The notes beneath the pieces were generated by a model. That model was not told the DNA's origin and searched no databases. It saw only the letters and a list, made by a program, of their open reading frames with translations. From Casuarina equisetifolia (taxonomy: Eukaryota > Streptophyta > Magnoliopsida > Fagales > Casuarinaceae): DNA of 64,000 nucleotides. Shown here piece after piece: positions 47,801-60,423 of this stretch (positions are counted from its first letter, which is position 1; every line of letters starts with the position of its first letter). A program made the translations under genes and the position numbers. The DNA is taken from NCBI GenBank assembly GCA_028551475.1, contig CM052356.1, positions 15,279,884 to 15,343,883 of the forward strand. Reading direction: 5' to 3'.

Positions 47801-50017
47801 CCATTAAAATACCTCAGCATCAAAAAGAGTCATTTCGGTTCCATTCTCAAAAGGCTACATCAACTGACTGAAGAGGGCACTCCTGAGTTTTAAAAACTTC
47901 CAAAATGGGTCAACTACACCAAAACAGTAGACGCCACAACATTTAGAATTCACCAGAGAATTGGTAATGTGCGGCATTCATTAATCCTTCAATTCCCACT
48001 TACGCTATACCATCAGCAATCACTTTCAACCCTCAAAATTTCTCCAGCTTTAATTTTTCAAAACCACTCCTCACTGATGCCCTCATCAGCAATTACGCAA
48101 TAAGAAGCAACAACAAAAAGAGAACCAATTATGGTGATTCCACTCCATATTCAAGGCAACGAAAGTGGTATGTGGTTGGGAGCTATGCAACAAAACAAAG
48201 ATGTCAGCAGTAAAATTAGACCACTTAAAGAAATATCTGGAAGATCCGACTCTGGATCTTCCTTCAACCATATACCAGCCATAAGAAAATAAAGAATAAC
48301 AACTAATCAAGGCCAAAAAGATAAAAATAACTACTTCGGGTCTACTCTTTTCCTCAATTACATAATTAATGCATTTATTTTCTACCCTGCAACAGTGTTT
48401 AAGAAGTTTTTGTGGGCGAATGTGAAGATAGAGGGAAACTCACAGGCTAGGTGCTGTGTGATGAGGATTGTGAGACCAGGTAACTTCAACAAAGCCACTA
48501 TACAATCAGCCGACAACAACTATGACCACTCAATACAATTGCCCAATTAAGAATTAAAGACAAAAATTGACTTGAGAAACCTCAGTTCCATTGTCATCAT
48601 TTAAGGAGAAAACTTTGAAGTTCCACTAACATCTGTTAAGCATCTCCTACGACAATGCAAGGATATTGCCACTTTGAGTAAATTACAGAAATGTAAATCC
48701 AGATGACAATTTTTTTTAAAAAAAAAATTGAGATGTTACTAAGTCAATCTAATTGTGCATTAAAACTCAAGTAGAAGGCTAGCTTTGTAAAAAAAATGGA
48801 AGGATAGCAAGATGAATATTTTCCTTTCATATATGAACGTACATTGTTGTAAACCATTAACTACAATAAGTTTTTATAAAATCAGATTCAGTAGCAGTGA
48901 AAAAACAAAAGCAATGGAGCCACAGAAGGATGCTCTATGCAGTAACTGGAGTAGCTGCAGCAGTCACATATAATGCAGCATACTTCAAGATTTTCTTGTT
49001 GCTAAATCTATCAATAAGCGCCCTCAGTAATATTTAATAGGTGAGATAAAAATGCAAAAAACTCTGAACGTTACTAAGAAAAAAAGGGCTTAAAGAAGAA
49101 TAAACTTGTTATGATTTACATAGATTAAATGCAAAGAACAGACAAGAAGACAATTCAATAGACATGCTTAATCTGGACAAAATCAGAATAAACAATCACA
49201 GAAACACTCAGGATTGACTGGAAAGTATGAACCTTTTCAATTGATTGAATGGTAAAATATTTTGCAAAATATGTTTCTAATTGCACCATAAACTCTAAAA
49301 TTCTGGCGCGGTAAACAGTCAGTAACATAGATGTAACTATAAATAATATCCTGCCCAGTAATCGATCCCAAACTATACAAAAAAGTGGAGAAAAGTACCA
49401 CCCTGCTACTATAAAATTCAGCAAAGAACGATTGGACAAGATCCTGCTTACACTCTTGTTATGGAGAAAAATTGGACATCCCAAAATGAAACACAAAAGG
49501 CATCCTTCACTAGAATGATATTCAAGGAAGGTCTCGGCAGATCAGACCAAGGAAGCAAGTCTTTCACCAGTCTCTACTTCTTCCATGGGAAAGACTTTCT
49601 TAAGTTTAGTTTCCTAAAAAAAGAGGTCACAGGAGAATGCCGGCATGAAGCTCAATAGTTACAGTAGAAGAACCGGACCATTGAATTTGGGAGAACATCC
49701 CCCCGGCCCCATAGAAATAAAGCTTCTTGGGCTTAGCCTCTGATATAATCAATTTTCACAAGACCATCCAATTTCCTTTTAGTTTCAAAGCTCTATTCAT
49801 ACATACACTAATGTCTCCAAACAGAGGCAAAACAAGAGGGAAGCAAAGAAATTCTACAAGCCACCTTAATGAAGCAGCTGAACCGACCCTTGCATTTCAA
49901 CTAACAGAAGCAAAGATATACACATAAATCATATCTGTAAGGAGGAGCGACTTTTAGTATTAAGTCGTTAACATCCCCAAGACAAGAACTTATAAAGGGA
50001 GGGAGAACCGCGTCAAA
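44810..50017. other. Intergenic region without a recognised gene
   Basis: About 5.2 kb. A poly-A/AAAAG-rich stretch lies at 44950-45002, and a diverged duplication at 46684-46820 and 46937-47083. The last few hundred bases (about 49700-50017) are probably the 3' UTR of the PP2-A10-like gene. Open frames at 45813-46133, 47559-47768 and 49155-49496 show no family resemblance. Confidence 0.5.
46684..47083. repeat. Diverged direct duplication, two ~140-bp copies
   Basis: Copies at 46684-46820 and 46937-47083 share GGAACAATCACTACCA, the block TTGTGGCAGTT/TTGCGGCAGTT, GTAGGTCA-like and AGTTCATTC-ACCCATTC. They lie about 253 bp apart, so the full unit including the spacer may be about 250 bp. Confidence 0.7.
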
Positions 50018-51286
50018 TTAAGTAGGCATGAGAACCCTGGCACCGCCAAGAACATGTAGATACAAAGCAAGACATATGGTCACAATAACAGACGACTTTG
50101 CATTGAAATATCTGATAACTTCGAATCCTCTATCCATAGCCTGCCCACGAACTACGTTCAGACTTCTTTTCGTTCCATCTAATAGCTTCCACAACAGAAA
50201 CTCCACAACGGATCTCACTGTTTCAAATGTCACCCTCCCGGTAACATCAATCACAAACTTCCTATTGCATGGCACTGCCAATGTAGATGAAACCTTGCCA
50301 ACCCACCCACTATCCCGAATTCCGTCAAATGAATTACCCTCTTTGAGCTTCGAAGAGAATTCTCGCCCAAAACGATCATCTTTAATGGGACTTGGACCTT
50401 CGCTCTCGTCAACAATTGAGCAAGAAGAATTGGAATTTGAATTTGAATTCGAACTCGTAAATACTTGATGAGATGTCCTCACAAGTGTTTCGACAGCACC
50501 ATTACAAACAGTAACCAGAAGGTCCTTAACTTTGCTTTCATGCTTGGGGTTGGTTAATCCGTCAAATATCTCCTCATACATATTGATATGCATCGTTTTG
50601 TCCAGAAACACTGCAACTGCCGTGCTCACAAAGACTTGAATACTATTTGCTACGAGTTCTTTGCATTGATCACTACAGATCACATTAACCCATCTAGGCT
50701 CATCCGATAAACTCGAACTCCCTTGGGACACGCTTGAGCCGTCCAGGGATCCACCACTGGAGTAATATCCCAAAACCAAGTTCCTCGCAAAGCTTCCAAC
50801 CACAACCGAAACAAAACCAGTCCCAGCCGTAGAAAAGAGCTTCTCCGAAATCCTATCAGAAAAGCTCGAGCTCGCCGAAGCCGTCTCGGACCCTTCCTCA
50901 ACTCTTTTACCTGATTCATAACCCCGCAAAATCCCCACGGTCAACGCCTCTGTAACCCTGACCAACGAGTGCGAGAACTCGTCTGACCGCGCAATTTTCG
51001 AAATCTGCTTCAGACTATTCGGAATTTGGTCCGAATCCGATTGGAGAAACTCCTTTAAGTCTTTCGAGACCACGCCGATCGTCTCCGCGGAGTCTGCGAC
51101 CATTTCAGTAACAGAAATTAGGGCTCGTAAGAGCTTCAGCAACCTCTTCCTCTTGTTGGCCATAGAGGGCAAATTATAGACCTTGTAAGCACCGTAACCG
51201 GAGACACCGACCGCAGCAAGCAGAATAAGCCATTTCTTTCTCCTCTTTGAGAAATTCAAACCCTTCTTCACCAAATCAAGATCCAT
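50018..51286 (-). CDS. PP2-A10-like membrane protein (PHLOEM PROTEIN 2-LIKE A10 family)
   Basis: An intronless gene for a 422-residue protein matching the plant family annotated 'protein PHLOEM PROTEIN 2-LIKE A10'. The N-terminus (MDLDLVKKG...) is followed by a basic patch (KRRKK) and a predicted membrane helix at about residues 19-37 ([19 protein letters not shown]). A well conserved block then reads [36 protein letters not shown] and [21 protein letters not shown]. The middle is Ser-rich, and a second hydrophobic stretch ends the protein ([20 protein letters not shown]). Despite the name I see no carbohydrate-binding PP2 motif, so lectin activity should not be assumed. The start is the ATG at 51284-51286; the frame opens upstream only through TTG. 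Confidence 0.85.
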   Translation of the reverse strand: MDLDLVKKGLNFSKRRKKWLILLAAVGVSGYGAYKVYNLPSMANKRKRLLKLLRALISVTEMVADSAETIGVVSKDLKEFLQSDSDQIPNSLKQISKIARSDEFSHSLVRVTEALTVGILRGYESGKRVEEGSETASASSSFSDRISEKLFSTAGTGFVSVVVGSFARNLVLGYYSSGGSLDGSSVSQGSSSLSDEPRWVNVICSDQCKELVANSIQVFVSTAVAVFLDKTMHINMYEEIFDGLTNPKHESKVKDLLVTVCNGAVETLVRTSHQVFTSSNSNSNSNSSCSIVDESEGPSPIKDDRFGREFSSKLKEGNSFDGIRDSGWVGKVSSTLAVPCNRKFVIDVTGRVTFETVRSVVEFLLWKLLDGTKRSLNVVRGQAMDRGFEVIRYFNAKSSVIVTICLALYLHVLGGARVLMPT

Positions 51287-52659
51287 TTCCAATCAAAACA
51301 CAAGAGCTCCAAAATTCAAAACTCTAGGATTCGGGACAGCCAAAACCAATCATCCAAAACAGAGGGTAATATACACATATGAGTTTCAAGGGTCAGGGAA
51401 TCTAGGGTTTCGGTTTGCGACAAGTTCACCAAATATAAACCATCATCTCCTGTGTCTGAGTTAATCCACGATTACAACAAAGCCATACTCGCAGAGGTCA
51501 TCGCAAATATATAATTCCGGGAACCGGATGCAATAAAAATGTAGAGAACGGTGAGAAGACGATGCAGAGGGAGGCTTGCGAAAAGGAAGTTGCACGGAAG
51601 AGGCAGAGAGAGAAAGTCAACGTTGCGAATCGCAAATCCCCCACTTCCCGGTACTTGCATTTCCCTTTGGCTTAACAGAAAGCTGCCAAAGCCGTTGCTT
51701 TCACCTACGAACTACGTCGTTTTGGGTTCAACAAGTCCAAGTTATTTAACCTCTCCGTGGGAAGGAATTCTCTTGTGCGGACCTTGATCCGCAGTCATGC
51801 AATAACGACGTTATACTAAACAGGAATGAATTTATCCCTCACAAAAATGAAATGGTACGGTACAAATTTTATATAATTTTCTATTAAATAAAAATCACCT
51901 ACCTTTGTATTGATTATTTAGTAAGAGTAACTTCTCTAATGTTATATCAAAATTTTGATTTAAATCTACTTATGAGAAATATATTACTCCTCTGTAGTCA
52001 ACTTTTGAGAAAATTAAATCTTTTACCATATCCAGGTATCTTAATTATAGTAATAAAATATAAGTCCTCAATAATATGAACTTTTTCAAATTTGTTGTAA
52101 TTTGTATTTTTTTTCTTTTTCTTTGCAGCCTAACATCACAGCAAACATGCCTATTTTTAAGCCGTACGATGACAGGCTCTCTACATTTAACACTTTTCCG
52201 TAGTTACAAAGAAGCACACCATGTCAACACCTTTTTAGTTGTATATGAACGCCTCAAATGTAGTTGAAAAGAATACAGAAAAGGAGAAAACCAAAGCCTT
52301 AGCTTATTGTTTCTTTTAAGACAAGGCATTTTGTACATGGTGACAGAACTGGACGGTGCATTGCTTCTACACTTACCCAACCGGAGTCCTCGCACGTCTT
52401 GTCTTCAAAAAAATGCTCCATCAATGACAACAACAGCTTTCTGCATTGCTGAATCACTCCAATGCGTTTGTTTCAATTCTCACACAAACCAATCAAACAA
52501 ATTATCATTCACTATGTACAAAAAGGCTGATACCACCGTCATCACCATGATATGCTTCAACCATGGCCGGCCTTGGGCCCCCGGAATCTTCTTTAAGTCC
52601 TTGGACTGAGTTTTCATAGAGGAAGACTCACCAGCTCCATTGAGTTCCCTCGAAAATTC
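51287..52659. other. Spacer between PP2-A10-like and BSD genes
   Basis: This holds the promoter and 5' UTR of the PP2-A10-like gene (51287 to about 51700, GC-richer) and the 3' UTR of the BSD gene (about 52270-52659). Both genes are on the minus strand. I see no other gene. Confidence 0.5.
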
Positions 52660-55600
52660 CTATCCCCTTGAAACAACTATCTTGGACTTTATGGGTACAC
52701 TGCAATTGTCGTCATCCTCAAGATCACTGAAAGATATGTCATCTTCATTCCCCACACAAATGGCAGCTCCACTATACCTACCCATTGAATCTTCCTCCGG
52801 CCAGTCATCCTCATCGTCTTCAAATTGCTCAACCAGTAAATCCTTATTCTCAGCTTTGATTACCGGCTTCTCTTCAATAACAGACTTATCAACAAATTGC
52901 AGCTCTGTATTTTCAACTGGATGCTTCTCAGTCTCAAAATCTGAAGCTATAAAGGAGCTTGGAGGATAAAACGAAAAAGGACCCGGTGGCATCGTATCAA
53001 AATCTTCCTCCAGTATATTTGAACTGTCTTTCGGATATAAAGGACTTCTTGCAAACCGGTCAGTCTTCGCCTTTGTTTGCTTTTGTAGCTCCTGCATCCA
53101 CGTAACTCTGGCAGCTACTACCTGCGAGAGATAGAATAAATCATCGTAACTTAAAACATTACTTCTGTTGCAGTTTCAAGGAATAAGAAAAAGAAGTACC
53201 TTACAAAAAATTACAGAGGGAAAGAAATATGACAAATAACACTTATGATCAAGAAAAAAAAAAGACCAACATAAGCTCAGCGGTTCACACTTAATAGCCA
53301 TGAAAGAACTAAAGACAGTTTTATGCAACGCAGTTAGCCAAGCTGTACAATCCCCACCTTACATTACAATATATTCCTCCCACCCCAAATGGGATAGTTT
53401 AGATATTGCAAGAATCAGCATATGTACTTATTTAACCTCTGAAACACAGAACAGAACATCAGCGTTTACTTGAACTATGATCAACCAATATGTGAATACA
53501 TGTAAACTGATCACACCAGACAATCGTTAAAAGATCAAAGTATCATGCTTGGCATTTGTGAAGTAGCTACGGACTAATATATTGTGCCATATTCAATGAA
53601 AAACTAGCCATAATGCTTAACATTTTAGATATGATAATTATGACTCATCCCAAAATTTGTGAGGTAGTTAAAAGCTAATTTATTGTGCCACGTTTCCATG
53701 AAAAACTAACCAGAGCACACTGCTTCTGCAATCCTCTTGTTTAACCTACATATTAAGATTGCACATGCAACTATCAACCCACGCACATCGAGAAGGACAT
53801 ACGCAAATAAAAAGACCATCTAAAGCATATGAAATCCTAAAGAGATCATTCATTTGTTTTAACAATCTTCTCAGGCCCACAACAACTTAAATTGTAGTTT
53901 AGAAAGCGGAGGAACTCAGAAAGGTTAAGAAATGGTTTTACTGAACCCTATTCATAAAGTAAAAGGGCAATCACCAACTTGTATGAATGAGAGATTATCC
54001 TAAACATACTTAAGTCCAACCTTACTTGAAAACATTTGACATTTACAAACTAAACACACTGAAGTGAAGATTTCATATCGTAATATACAGAACAAAACAA
54101 GAAAAAGTAAAATAAATTGAAAACCAAGATTAAATAAGTTGAAAACCAAGATTGGAGAAATTAACAAAAACATTTGATCAAGTGATCAGTTGCTCATAAT
54201 CATAATATTGAACCACTAGTGAGCTAGATGCCCATAACACGCAAAAGTAACAACAAAGTCAAATAGCACTAGAAAATTATTCGAGCCCCTAAAGTAACAA
54301 GTAATATAAAATTAACTTACCTGAGATGTAGACAAGATATCTGCATCGTGTTTGTTGAGTCTAGAGTGCAGAAGCACAAAGTAAACTTTCCAAAAGTAAC
54401 TTTCAGTCATATGACAAGGACAAAGTTCGATTCTCAGGGCAGCTAATCTGGGAGCAAGAAGCTGGATAGCCAAAACATGCTTTTGTTGGGCTTCAGACAA
54501 GTCAAAATCTATAACAAGGAAAAGGTAACAGTAAACCATTACTAAAACAGTTATGACAAAAGCAACTGAAATAGGACATCCCAGCAGATTACAAGAACGC
54601 ATAAATTGTGCCAGCCTAATGTATTCTAGTGCCTTCCTTCCTATGAGTCCTTCAAATGTCGTTTTAAATATTCGCAAGACTTTCAACTCCATTGTTCATA
54701 AGTTTAGTTCTCTTCTGCAAAGAATAGGCCAAAAATCTTAAACCACTTAACTAGCTCGAGAAGCCTCTTTTATTGGTTGTCCAAAAATATATGTTTCCGA
54801 AAATGAAAGCATGTATGCATTGACTTCCTCTATTACCCTCCAATTTGACTCCACCTATTTCATCTTTTTTCTGAATTTATGACAACAACGATGCATTTCT
54901 TGGCTTAATAAATATTTAAAGATATTTACCTTTTATCATTAGGATAGTGTTATTTGCAATCATCTCACCTATTTGGACAAAGTGGCGAGAATTTTAGATG
55001 AGAAACAGGTACACAAATATACAATGATAGAAGATTTTTCTTCAGAGAAGATAAAGGGAAGTTATGCTATGTTTTGTATCAGCACCAATCTTATTACTCC
55101 ACTAAGTGGCGGTATTCCTTAAAAGTAAACAAAAGTATGTCTCACGAGACAGCAAATGGATACAGGGATTCTAGGTGTTTAAAATTACAATAGACTTGAT
55201 AATATTTGGAAACTTATACTAGCCCAAGCTACAGAATTACAAAGTATTGGAGGTATCTTAAGGAAATAGACAGAGAAGAGGATAGACATGAAAGTAGGAC
55301 AACTTAGCATTACATATAAAACTTAGCTCGCCACAATCCCAAGACCGCAATGAAAATACTACCTAAAGCTCCCAATGAGTAAGCAAAACACAAAAAAGGA
55401 CCAATTCAATGTTGATCCAAGTCTAATCACTTAGAGATGATATTGACTCAGTGAGAAATGAGGTCAGTGAATATGTACCAAGCTAACAAAAATAGGTCTA
55501 CTCATGGAATCCTATTTTTAACATCAACAGTTGGCCCTAGAGAAAATTAAATTTTTTAGCGTTCACGCTTGCTGTAATTACAAGTTCATAGGCACCTCTA

Positions 55601-56924
55601 TGGATTGCTTACTGTGAGGTTGATCCCCAGGAAAAACAAGGAAGGACTAAAAGAAACAAATATTCAACAGTATCTACATTCAAAGCATTCAGGGTTTAGA
55701 TTTCTATGACACGACTAGATTTGCAATCCTTCCGTTCTCTAATTACTGCGAAACACCATGCATAATGATACATGCGGAAATAATCAAACAAAAGTCTAAA
55801 AACAATCCAAGTACATAAATTTAACCTCTACCATACCTTCGTTATAGCAATGTTTACACAAAAGCTAAGGTAAAGTCTTAATGTAAGACAATTAGTTTCA
55901 AATTTTCTACCTGCTGAAAGCAATGACCGAATTTCATAATGCAGTGATCCAGACATCTAATTCCTAAGTGTCTTTCTAGAATACTAAAAACCATGGGCCA
56001 CAAACATGAAGGCGCCACCTAGACCAGCCGACAGCTTATCTCGAAGGCTCTACCTCATAGACATGGCCAGTGGTAGCACATGAGATAATGCCGCTTGTTC
56101 AAAACAAATACCTTAGACTTGCATGTTGGAACATATAGTTGAGAAGATATACAGGATATGGCAATTAATATGAGCTAGCAAACAATCAATTACGTGATCA
56201 ATACAGGTGAGTTTGAGTAGCCGATTCAATTAATACACAATTCAGAGCCCTAATATCAAATGCGAGGGAGTAAATGCATCATATTTCACGAAATCCAAGA
56301 GCGGAAAAATCCACATTGACTCCTAATAAAGATTACGCAATTAGAGACGCACATACCATCCAGGTCCTCCTCCTCATCAAGCGGAAAATCCAACCACGTT
56401 TCGGGATGCATCGCGATGTTCCTCGCGAACGCCAACGCCTCCTCAGTGATCCCCAATGCTCCTTCCAAACCACGCGCCTCCAGTAGTTCCTCATTCGACG
56501 CCATCATCGAGATCGCCCCGACGTCGCTCCGGATCCTGGAGACCGAGTCGTCGGCCTGCTCCTCTTCGCCGCCGGAGTACGCGGACTGATCAGAGAGCTC
56601 GTATTGGCGGAAATGCGAAGGTGAGTCGGGTCGTGACGACGGAGGTGGCGCGAGGAAAGACGCCACGCCCCAGAGCTGGCGCGTCAGGGTCTGTTTCAGC
56701 TCGGAGAGATCGTCTTTGACGCCTCGCGAGTGGGCCTCTTCTGATTGGCTATCATCGTCTTCAGGTTCGAATTGTTCTCGTTGGTGATCGTGGCGTGCTT
56801 CTGTGGAGGGCAAAGGCCGTGCTGAGTCTGCGTCGGGCGGGTGGGAGGGTCCGACGTCGTTGTCGTCTTCCTCCTCGTCGTCGAGTCGAAGGGAGTCGGC
56901 GAGCGAACGAGCCAGCCATGACAT
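52660..56924 (-). CDS. BSD-domain protein, three exons
   Basis: A three-exon gene: 56357-56924 (exon 1), 54321-54508 (exon 2) and 52660-53121 (exon 3), joined in phase at GATG/GTATGT, CAG/GTAAGT and matching acceptors, for 405 residues. Exon 1 carries the conserved start MSWLARSLADSLRLDDEEED and the GVKDDLSELKQTLTRQLWGVASFLAPPP block of plant BSD proteins. Exon 2 is almost exactly the BSD domain (about residues 190-252), with the ESYFWKVYFVLLHSRL helix holding the characteristic FW-type pair, named after BTF2-like factors, synapse-associated and DOS2-like proteins. Exon 3 is acidic and ends DISFSDLEDDDNCSVPIKSKIVVSRG, a conserved tail. The domain occurs in TFIIH p62 and in unrelated proteins, so the role here is unknown; no DNA- or RNA-binding motif is visible. 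Intron 1 is about 1.85 kb and intron 2 about 1.2 kb. Confidence 0.93.
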
Positions 56925-59064
56925 TTTTGTTTAATTATGATTTTTGGATTTGGGGAGGAGAAAGTGATTGATTAAAAGTGGGGGTTAAATGGCCGTTATG
57001 ATCGAGAAAAAGCTCCGAGATCAAGGTCTTCAACATAGTCCAAAGCCAAAGCCCATAAATCTTTTGTCACCTCAGGTTTGGGCCCATCTCATCTCGGCAC
57101 AAGAATTTTCAGCTACCACAGATCCGAGCTCTAATTTATTCATTTTATAAAACTCATCATCTGAGCTAAAAAGGTTCAGCATTATCAATTGAGATATCTT
57201 ATTCTCCACTTACTCATCCTTTCCATTCAGCTTTCGTTTGTTCAAAGCTAAAGTGGATTGTTGACCAAGAACAGTCATCAAAGATATCCATTATTTAAAA
57301 GCCAATCCCTGTATCCTGATTGGCGAGCCACCGAGAAGAATACTAAATTTGGATCCCCAGCATGACTACTGGCAGTGTACCTAAACTAAAACTGGACCCA
57401 AACAGGAAGAAACAGTCCCTTGCAGAACCATTTTTATGCTTTTTCCTTTTGGTGGGTGGTTTTGCCAACCAATCAAGGGCTCAAACACAAGTGGAATGGT
57501 TAGTTTGGCAATCCAACTGAACTCTGTTTATGGAAGTTGGTCCAGTTTTATTTTCCGTTTCAACCACTTCTCGTTTCTGGTGAGATGCATGCCACTCGTA
57601 AACAGATGAGTAAGGCTGTGAATAAAAACCAAGGAAGAAAGTATGAATGACATTTTTTTAAAACATCATGGAAATTTCATAATTTGGATTCATCAAAAGA
57701 TGGGATGTTGCCAATCCCTGAGAAGTTTCCAGCCTGCTCTTCTTTTCAGACAAGATTTGAAGCTCCTTTTCCTTTTCCGTGGTCGAGCGTTTGTCCGTGT
57801 GCACACATTCGTGACGACAAAAGTGGGCATTGAGGGACCCTGAAGTCTAGATAAACACAAGATACCCTTCATTATTAGCGCCCTTTCGTACCAATCCCTG
57901 TTTGCAAAACTAAAGATTGTTGAAAGCATAAAATGATTCCAAAATAACATTTAAATAATATACTTCTAGATGATATCAAATACTTCCAAGTTAATATATT
58001 TCTTTACATATTATTTTAAATTGTAGGTTTTAATATGCAGGAAGTTCTGTTCTTAACTTGTTAACGGATTAATAGCTTAGTAATTAATTATTGATTATCT
58101 AGATCTAGATCATTGATTTGACACTATACTCTGCCTTTTACTTCCAATATATATATATCTTCTTAATTTTGGATATCATTTTAAACAACTTTTTTTTTCT
58201 TTAAAACTTGATCAATTAGTACCTACAGTAGAGTTCAAACTTAAATGAGCAAAAGCTTTCTGATTCTGCGTACTTCCTTTTCATCTGAGGGCGTTGGAAT
58301 CCATAAACAAACTTGACATATGAAAAGAGCTGAGGTTCATGTATCTCCACTAAAGTAAAGACATATCAGTGATCCTTGACAAGTGGCGGTGATGGCGACA
58401 CCACCATTCTACTCTCGGTTTTGATAAATTTGTAATGGCCGAGCATTTTACAAGCCTTAACACAAGCAACTCAAAAGATAAACATGAAGGAGAATTTCAA
58501 AGGGGTGGAAATGGTTTTTGTGTTTAAAGCGAAGAAGCTCTACAAACTCTGGAGTCGCCTAAGGCCTTCACAGGAGAAGGGACAAAACTAGGATGGGACA
58601 TCCACGTAAAAATTGACTACAATTACCATTGAAATACAAGCTTACAAGAACTCTAAGCCTTCTTCCCCCACAATATTCCTTCCTGTATTTTCACAGCAAA
58701 CCCCAAACCAACTCTATCACAGAAGTAATATACACTACTCTCTTGTGGATTTGAACAATCAGCAACTGTCTGCAAGATTGGAACTATTATTCACAAACCA
58801 AAGCAGGGCCAATCCGAAGGAAGATACTCTGGAAATTATTGGGAAAATTCGGTGGAACTCAATCCACATCTTTATGTTGCTTCTTGAATTGGAACAAAAC
58901 GACAGAACCCAAGTTCTCAGTATACACAAAGAGGAAAGGGTACCTCAGAAGCCTAGTGAATCTCCGTTTCAAATTCTGCAGCATCCCACAAGTTCTTTGG
59001 TTGCTTGGTCCCTCAGGCCAAAGGGAAAAAAAATTGACGTGTATATCAACATATAGTTATGCTT
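56925..59064. other. Intergenic region without a recognised gene
   Basis: This holds the promoter of the BSD gene (from 56925) and the 3' flank of the U-box gene. Open frames at 57643-57950 and 58613-59056 show no family resemblance; the latter overlaps the probable 3' UTR of the U-box gene. Confidence 0.5.
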
Positions 59065-60423
59065 TCATTGTATCGTTCTTGTAAGCTTACACTTGGAAAT
59101 GAAGAGAGTTGCCGTGTAATTTAGACTACACAATTTCAAAAGCTCAGCGGACCGTTGCTTCAAAACTGGATTGCAACCACTCTGAATTACAAGAAGGAGC
59201 TTCGCCGCTAAGCCTGCCTCCACAGCAAGGGAAGCGCATTCTTCTGGGGCAAGCTTGCAAACGGCCCACAAGATTGACAGAGCTAACTGTGTACAGCTCT
59301 CAGAAACCTTCATCATCAACCTCACTACATTCGGAATGGTGTCCGGGCAATCCTTTAACGCCGATGTTCCTTCTGGAAGAGTGGATAATACCTCCAGGAC
59401 AGAGAGGGCTACTTCCAAACACTCGTTATTTAAAGTGGGCAGGACCTCAACCAATTGGCGAACTGCCCCAATGCTCACAACAGAGCTCCTGACTGGTTCA
59501 TGGGAGCAAACCGTCCGGAGTAAACTCAGACCGGCCAAGGCCCCATTTGGATGCCTTCTATCTTTTACCAGCCTCAACAACCCAACCAAAAGACACAGGC
59601 TTGAAGCAATCTCAGACGCAAAATCCTTCTCAACTATCAGCATTTCGATCAATTTAGTGCAATTGATCTTCGTCTCAATGGATCCCTCATTCAGCATATC
59701 CACTATCAGTGATATCTTGGCCGGTTGCGTCAAATTGGCCTTCGACTCCGAATCGAGATCTAAATTCACGAGAATCCCGATTGCTTCCGAGCCGACTGCG
59801 TGCGAAGTGAAACGGCCCAGCAGAGAAGAAAGCAAAGGTACACCGTTGTTGTCCACCACCGTCTTCTTGGCCGAAGCATAAGCAACCACTACCTGTCTCA
59901 GGTCTTTGAGAGCTTGAACTCTAGCTTGCCCTTTAACCTTCTTCAGCGTCTCCAGGAGCTCCAAGGCCCTGCCTTGCACATCCTCAGACCTCTTCTTCAT
60001 CGCCAAGTACTTCTGCGAGAACCAACTGTATATCAGCTGGTGCAGAGTCTTATTCGGCGTGATGGAATCGTCCCAGAGCTCCTGCATCGTAGTAGGGCAA
60101 GTGTAATGGCCCAGAGAGAACCATCTGAGAATGTTGGATCTCTCATAGGTCTGGCCCGTGCAAAGGGTCACGGGGTCTTGCATCGGCTCCAGTGAGATCG
60201 GGCAGATAAACACCGAGGGAACATCTATGGGTTCCAGTTCGGCCACCATCTTCTTCAAATCCAATTTCTCTGCAACACCGCCTCCAAAGAACGCGCCACC
60301 ATCGCCTCCCAAAATACCATCTTTCACAGCCGTTTCCAGATCCAACACCAGGCCACCACCGCCCACGTCGAGCTTCACATCTCCTCCATCTCTCCTCCGA
60401 CAAGATGGCTGGTACATCGGCAT
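59065..60423 (-). CDS. PUB30: U-box/ARM E3 ubiquitin ligase, PUB30/31-like
   Basis: An intronless gene for a 452-residue plant U-box protein (Arabidopsis PUB30 is of similar length, about 448). Residues 1-60 are a variable leader starting MPMYQPS, a start shared with PUB30-type proteins. The U-box spans about residues 69-143 (VPSVFICPISLEPMQDPVTL, GQTYERSNILRWF, CPTTMQ, TPNKTL) and recruits a ubiquitin-charged E2. From about 160 to 440 follow armadillo-like helical repeats (GNNGVPLL..., EAIGILVNLDLDSES, AVRQLVEVLPTLNNE), which bind substrates or membranes. Together they make it an E3 ubiquitin ligase, probably in stress or hormone response by analogy. The start is the first ATG (60421-60423); the longer reading at 60492 begins with TTG. 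The leader is GA-rich on the sense strand (60590-60660). PUB30 versus PUB31 orthology is not settled. Confidence 0.92.
   Translation of the reverse strand: MPMYQPSCRRRDGGDVKLDVGGGGLVLDLETAVKDGILGGDGGAFFGGGVAEKLDLKKMVAELEPIDVPSVFICPISLEPMQDPVTLCTGQTYERSNILRWFSLGHYTCPTTMQELWDDSITPNKTLHQLIYSWFSQKYLAMKKRSEDVQGRALELLETLKKVKGQARVQALKDLRQVVVAYASAKKTVVDNNGVPLLSSLLGRFTSHAVGSEAIGILVNLDLDSESKANLTQPAKISLIVDMLNEGSIETKINCTKLIEMLIVEKDFASEIASSLCLLVGLLRLVKDRRHPNGALAGLSLLRTVCSHEPVRSSVVSIGAVRQLVEVLPTLNNECLEVALSVLEVLSTLPEGTSALKDCPDTIPNVVRLMMKVSESCTQLALSILWAVCKLAPEECASLAVEAGLAAKLLLVIQSGCNPVLKQRSAELLKLCSLNYTATLFISKCKLTRTIQ

Noticed and set aside
50028-50468. 146-codon frame opposite the PP2-A10-like gene
   Set aside because: Antisense shadow of the conserved minus-strand frame.
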